Position numbers and translations under genes: made by a program
The notes under the pieces: generated by a model
What the model was told of the DNA's origin: nothing
The model's input: only the letters and a program-made list of their open reading frames with translations
Databases searched by the model: none
Part shown: positions 60,300 to 64,000 of the stretch, one piece after another
How the letters are laid out: every line of letters begins with the position of its first letter
Position numbering within the stretch: the stretch's first letter is position 1
Assembly (NCBI GenBank): GCA_050084985.1
Contig: JBITNC010000001.1
Coordinates: 103,106,001 to 103,170,000 of the forward strand
DNA length: 64,000 bases
Source: Nageia nagi
Taxonomy: Eukaryota > Pinophyta
Direction of reading: 5' to 3'

Positions 60300-61664
60300 C
60301 CATATTGCAGATCCATTCAAGAATTAATAAGAAAAGGTACCCCATAATCCTAATATTTTACTAAAATATATGAAATTATTTATTTTAAGGACATATTAGT
60401 CATCCTAGAGAAGGAAAATTTAAGAAATTTGATCATGCAAGAAGCTTATCATCCCCCATATGTAGCACATCCGAGGGGTAAAAAGATGAGAGAAGACCTA
60501 AGTAAAAGATTTTATTGGGATGGAATAAAAAAGGATATAGATGAATTTGTAGCAATATTCTTTGAATTTCAAAAATTAAAGGCATAACATCAACATCTAG
60601 GTGGATGTTTGTATCCACATGATGTTCCTACACAAAAATGGTAAGTGATTTTGATGGATTTTATTGTTGGTTTTCCAAAAACTAGATTTGATCATCACTC
60701 AATTCTAGTAGTGGTTAACATATTAACAAAAGTAGCACATTTTATACTTGGTAACACCATTAATGATACCCCTAATATTGCAAATAATTTTTCCCATGAA
60801 ATCTTCAAATTGTATGGATTTCTTGAGGTGATCATCTTAGATAGAGATTCTAAGTTCACCTTTGTGTTTTGGAAATCATTGCACAATGCATTGGGAATGA
60901 AATTGAATATGAGTTCAACATATCATCCCAAGATAGATGGGAAGATTGAATGAGTGAATATATTCTTTGAGGATATGCTCAAAATGTATTGTATGGAGAA
61001 AAGGACTAAATGGGAGGATTACCTCTACTTAGTTGAATTTGCTTATAATAATGTATATCATTCATCTTTGGGAATGGCTCTTTTTGAGGCTCTCTATGAA
61101 AGGAGGTTTAGGAATCCTTTATCTTGAAACAATAAAGATGATTAGGTGATGATCTAGTCTAAAATGTTAAAGTAAATGGAGGAATAGCTGAAGTCCATTC
61201 GATGAAAGTTGAAGGAAGTTACTGATCAAAAAAAGAGTTATGCCAATATCAAAATAAATCCTCAAGAATTTTCTATAATTGAAAAAGTTTTTTTATGAGT
61301 CAAACACATGAAAAGTGCCATAAAGTATACTAAATTGTATTCTTGATTTGTTGGTCCTTTTGAGATAGTCCAAAAGAAGAGTCTAGTTGCCTACAAACTT
61401 GCTTTAACACCAAGTTTGTTAAAAATGAATGATGTCTTTCATGACTCTCTACTAATAAAGGATGTTGTTAATCCCTTTTATGTGTTGGATTTATCTGACT
61501 TGCAAATGTTGGAACCTCATGCTATTGAAGTTTTCCCTATTAGAATTATAGCTTTTAGAATTAAGAAACTAAGAAATCAAGAGATTAATGAGTGTTTAGT
61601 ACAATGGGAAAAATATTATGAATCATCCTCCATCGAGGAATATGAATCCACCATAAGAAGATAA
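60300..61664 (+). pseudogene. Integrase and chromodomain-like tail of element B, decayed
   Basis: The zinc-binding part (60430-60600) is badly broken. The core keeps the whole catalytic triad: Asp codon 60656 (MDFIVGFP), Asp codon 60840 (ILDRDSKF), and Glu codon 60948, 36 codons later (PKIDGKIE), so D,D-35-E is intact, although a TGA follows at once. Then WEDYLYLVEFAYNN. The end (61416-61664) has LRNQEINECLVQWEKYYESS, similar to the chromodomain tail of plant chromoviruses, which directs insertion to chromatin. The reading ends in TAA just before the PPT region. Confidence 0.85.
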
Positions 61665-61760
61665 TTTTATTATTTATTTAAATGATTATGTGAAGTATTA
61701 TCAAAACTAAATGATTGTATTGTGGTTGTATTAAAGAACACAAGGGACTATGTTCCTTTT

Positions 61761-61773
61761 AATGGGGGTAGTA
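61761..61773 (+). other. Polypurine tract of element B
   Basis: aatgggggtagta immediately before the right LTR start TGTAACAATC. Confidence 0.85.
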
Positions 61774-62555
61774 TGTAACAATCCTCTCAATCTCACTGTT
61801 AAAAATTGAGCATTATCAACAATTCAAATGAAATTAAATTTGAATTATATCATGCAATTAATAGTTTTGAATAGAAATATGTTTTATATGTATCAGTTTG
61901 ATGATGGATACAAGATATTTTGACACAAGTTATAGCTTAAATCAACATGGAAAGTGCAAGAGACCCAAGGAACTGAGGATGAATTGGTGATAGGAATGCT
62001 TGGGTAAGAGTGAGGAAATGATTGGCATTGGTTCAATCACAAACCATAATGACCACTATATATCATATAGTTGAATTGGATAATTAAGAAGCATGATTAT
62101 CAATTTCAATGATGAATGTGTGGATGTGTGTGTGCAGTAATGACTTTACCATACAAAACAAAGAGATCATCATAGGTAAAATGAGTATTAATAGCTTGCA
62201 ATATATTTTTGAAACTATTTCAAAAAAGGAAAAGAATATTATCTTCCTTTTAATTTAAATGTTTACTTATGGTTGTAGGTAAAATATGATGAAATTTTAA
62301 AAGTGATCATTAGAAAGGACTAATGTCACTTTGTGGATGTTACAAGGTATTTTGGTGGTTTATGAAAATAATTGAGATATGGTCCTACTTATTTTTTTTC
62401 CATGGAAACTAATTGGACCTAAGTTATTAATTAATTTAAAAAAATGTCCAAAGTATTTAATGCCACTACCCTTATAACCAACTTTAATAAGACCTACCAT
62501 AAAAATTATTAAAGGGATGAGTGGACATTTATTTGGACATATTGAGCATCTTTCA

Positions 62556-62564
62556 CTATAAATA
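62556..62564 (+). promoter_or_regulatory. TATA box in B's 3' LTR
   Basis: ctataaata, 782 bp into the LTR, same place as in the 5' LTR (52581). From here the LTR could drive transcription outward into the flank. Confidence 0.55.
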
Positions 62565-63140
62565 AAGAAGGAAAATTTGGAGAATTCATTACCTTTTTCA
62601 TTTTTATTCTCAAGCTTTGGGTTTAGAGTTACATGAAGAAGAGAAGTCTCTCCCTCTCTCACGTCCAGGTGCATTCTTTTGCATTTCAAATATTAAAACT
62701 AAATGCCTAGTTAAAGAAGTAGTATTACTTGGTGTTATTTAAAATATTTTATGGAAGGATTATTTGATAAAGTTTTATGAAATTAATTTTTGATAATGGA
62801 ATTGCTCCATTTTAAAGGACATATTGCCTTATTTATATAATATACTACATGTGATAGTTTATATTTTTTTTTATATTTTGAAAGGAGTATAGTTTATTAT
62901 ATTATTTATTTAAAATTTCTTGATGGGAATGATTGGAGTACAAAATCCTATGGCATGTTATTATTTTATTTATTTTATAAGATTACTCCTTGTGTAGCCC
63001 CTTATCATGTATGCTCAAGGAATTCACTTAGGTAAAAGCTATGAATTTCTCCTTAGTCTTTCGTCCATGTTTTCTAGTAAGATTCAATGTCCATTTGGGA
63101 GATCTTGAGATGGTGTAGTAGCATAGTTTAGTGAACATAT

Positions 63141-63830
63141 TATTCAATGTAAAATCATTTTCAACTATTCTTTGATGAATTTCCTTACCTTAAACTAGAG
63201 ATTCCATGATGGCATGCATTGGAAAAGTGTTGGCAAAGGTTTCAGAAGCATTTGGCTCTATTCTTGAATATTGCATTTGCTTAATAGTCTCTAGGGTGCT
63301 TTCAAAAAACCCATTTTATGCATATCCTACCATCATTTAGTCCATGAAACTTATTTAATACATGATTATTGTAAAATAATTCTTAGGACTTATGTTATCT
63401 TCAATTGTTGCATTTACAACCACAATATCCAATGAGAAACCATTTTAAACTATGCTTTGATAGGTCTCCATACCTTCTTCTCAAGCTCCCATGATGGCAC
63501 CTATTGGAAAAATGTTAAAAAAGGTTTTAGAGTTTAAATTTACTCTTGACCATTGCATCTACTTAAATACCTCTAACACCTTTTTAGAAAACCTATATTG
63601 TGCAATCAAGGTATTCACAACCATAATATTTGATGAGAAACCATTTTCAAGTACTCTTTGATGGATCTCCATACCTTCTTCTCTTGCTAATGTGGTGGCA
63701 CATGATAGGAGAATGCTAAATTTTTTTACATAGTTAATATTTACACTTGATCATTTTATTTGTTTAAATATAGTTTTTTAGGGCCCATTCCATGTGTACA
63801 CTATGATCATTCCATTTTTCTCTCTCTAGA
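63141..63830 (-). pseudogene. Captured PPR gene fragment, antisense in B's 3' LTR
   Basis: The better preserved copy. The minus strand from about 63720 reads FSILLSCATTLAREEGMEIH, then LENGFSSNIMVVNTLIAQY, then VFK*MQ, then MGA*EEGMETYQSIV and NGFSLDIVVVNA; after a gap, NGFFESTLETIKQMQ (about 63330) and GKEIHQRIVENDFTLNN (63185-63141). This is the 35-residue PLS-type PPR pattern over at least three repeats. The piece has the same ends and orientation as that at 53160-53850. Confidence 0.88.
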
Positions 63831-64000
63831 AATGAGACTCACTAAAAAATCACTACTAGAAAACCACTATTTGGATCCACATACATTGCTCAATATCATG
63901 AATTATTTGATTGATAGAAAGATATGGTAGCTAATATTTAATTAGAATTTACATGGCAACCAGTTTGTAACAAGTGAATTCTATATTCACATTAATATAG

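Larger units (their letters stand above)
51786..64000 (+). mobile_element. Element B: Ty3/gypsy chromovirus with giant LTRs (3' LTR cut by window end)
   Basis: 5' LTR 51786-56937, initiator-Met primer site, 4.8-kb internal region (gag, protease, RT, RNase H, integrase, chromodomain-like tail), PPT and the first 2227 bp of the 3' LTR. Long LTRs, this primer tRNA and the chromodomain-like end point to the Tekay/Del group of chromoviruses. It interrupts fragment H. By eye the LTRs differ at perhaps one base in six to ten. Confidence 0.88.
61774..64000 (+). repeat. 3' LTR of element B, first 2227 bp
   Basis: Colinear with 51786-54012. The remaining three kilobases should lie beyond the window. 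Includes a TATA box at 62556 and the second copy of the PPR fragment. Confidence 0.9.

Overview
The window looks like repeat-rich nuclear DNA from a seed plant with a large genome. It is very AT-rich, almost free of CpG, and filled with decayed LTR retrotransposons of plant-type lineages (Ty3/gypsy chromovirus, Ty3/gypsy of the Tat/Athila branch with an archaeal-type RNase H, and Ty1/copia). The style of a captured pentatricopeptide-repeat (PPR) fragment would suit a gymnosperm, but that is inference. I see no intact host gene, no tRNA or rRNA gene, no CRISPR array and no sign of bacterial or organellar DNA. Every coding region is a pseudogene with many stops, most explained by C-to-T or G-to-A changes (CAG or CAA turned into TAG or TAA).

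Layout. 1-6432: element A, a plus-strand chromovirus (partial 5' LTR, PBS, gag, protease, start of RT), cut off at 6432. 6433-about 27243: element C, a minus-strand Ty3/gypsy element (3' LTR, large extra 3' ORF, integrase, RNase H, RT, archaeal-type RNase H, protease, gag). It is split at its protease by element E (16678-25073), a complete minus-strand Ty1/copia element with 500-502 bp LTRs, PBS, PPT and a perfect 5-bp target duplication TTATT. 27244-33119: no recognisable gene, but an 11-unit, exactly 21-bp palindromic minisatellite at 30180-30415. 33120-35140: a gag/zinc-knuckle fragment (F) and a copia RNase H plus LTR fragment (G). 37159-about 50627: element D, a plus-strand relative of C with both LTRs (about 1.86-1.88 kb). 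50628-51785: a minus-strand gag-protease fragment (H). 51786-64000: element B, a plus-strand relative of A with a complete 5' LTR of about 5.15 kb, a full gag-pol region, and the first 2.2 kb of its 3' LTR running off the window.

The elements work, or worked, as copy-and-paste transposons: gag forms the particle, protease/RT/RNase H/integrase copy and insert the element, and the LTRs supply promoter and ends. Three features stand out. (1) Both LTRs of B carry the same antisense fragment of a plant PPR gene, about 0.7 kb, not seen in A's LTR: host sequence caught inside an LTR and copied with it. (2) C and D share an unusual order: protease, archaeal-type RNase H, RT, ordinary RNase H, integrase, then a roughly 1000-codon extra ORF with a basic cluster, an acidic patch and coiled-coil-like helices. 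(3) Several untranslated or LTR regions hold strictly phased tandem repeats (46/62-bp dimers in E, 100-bp units in the C/D LTR, 25-bp units in D).
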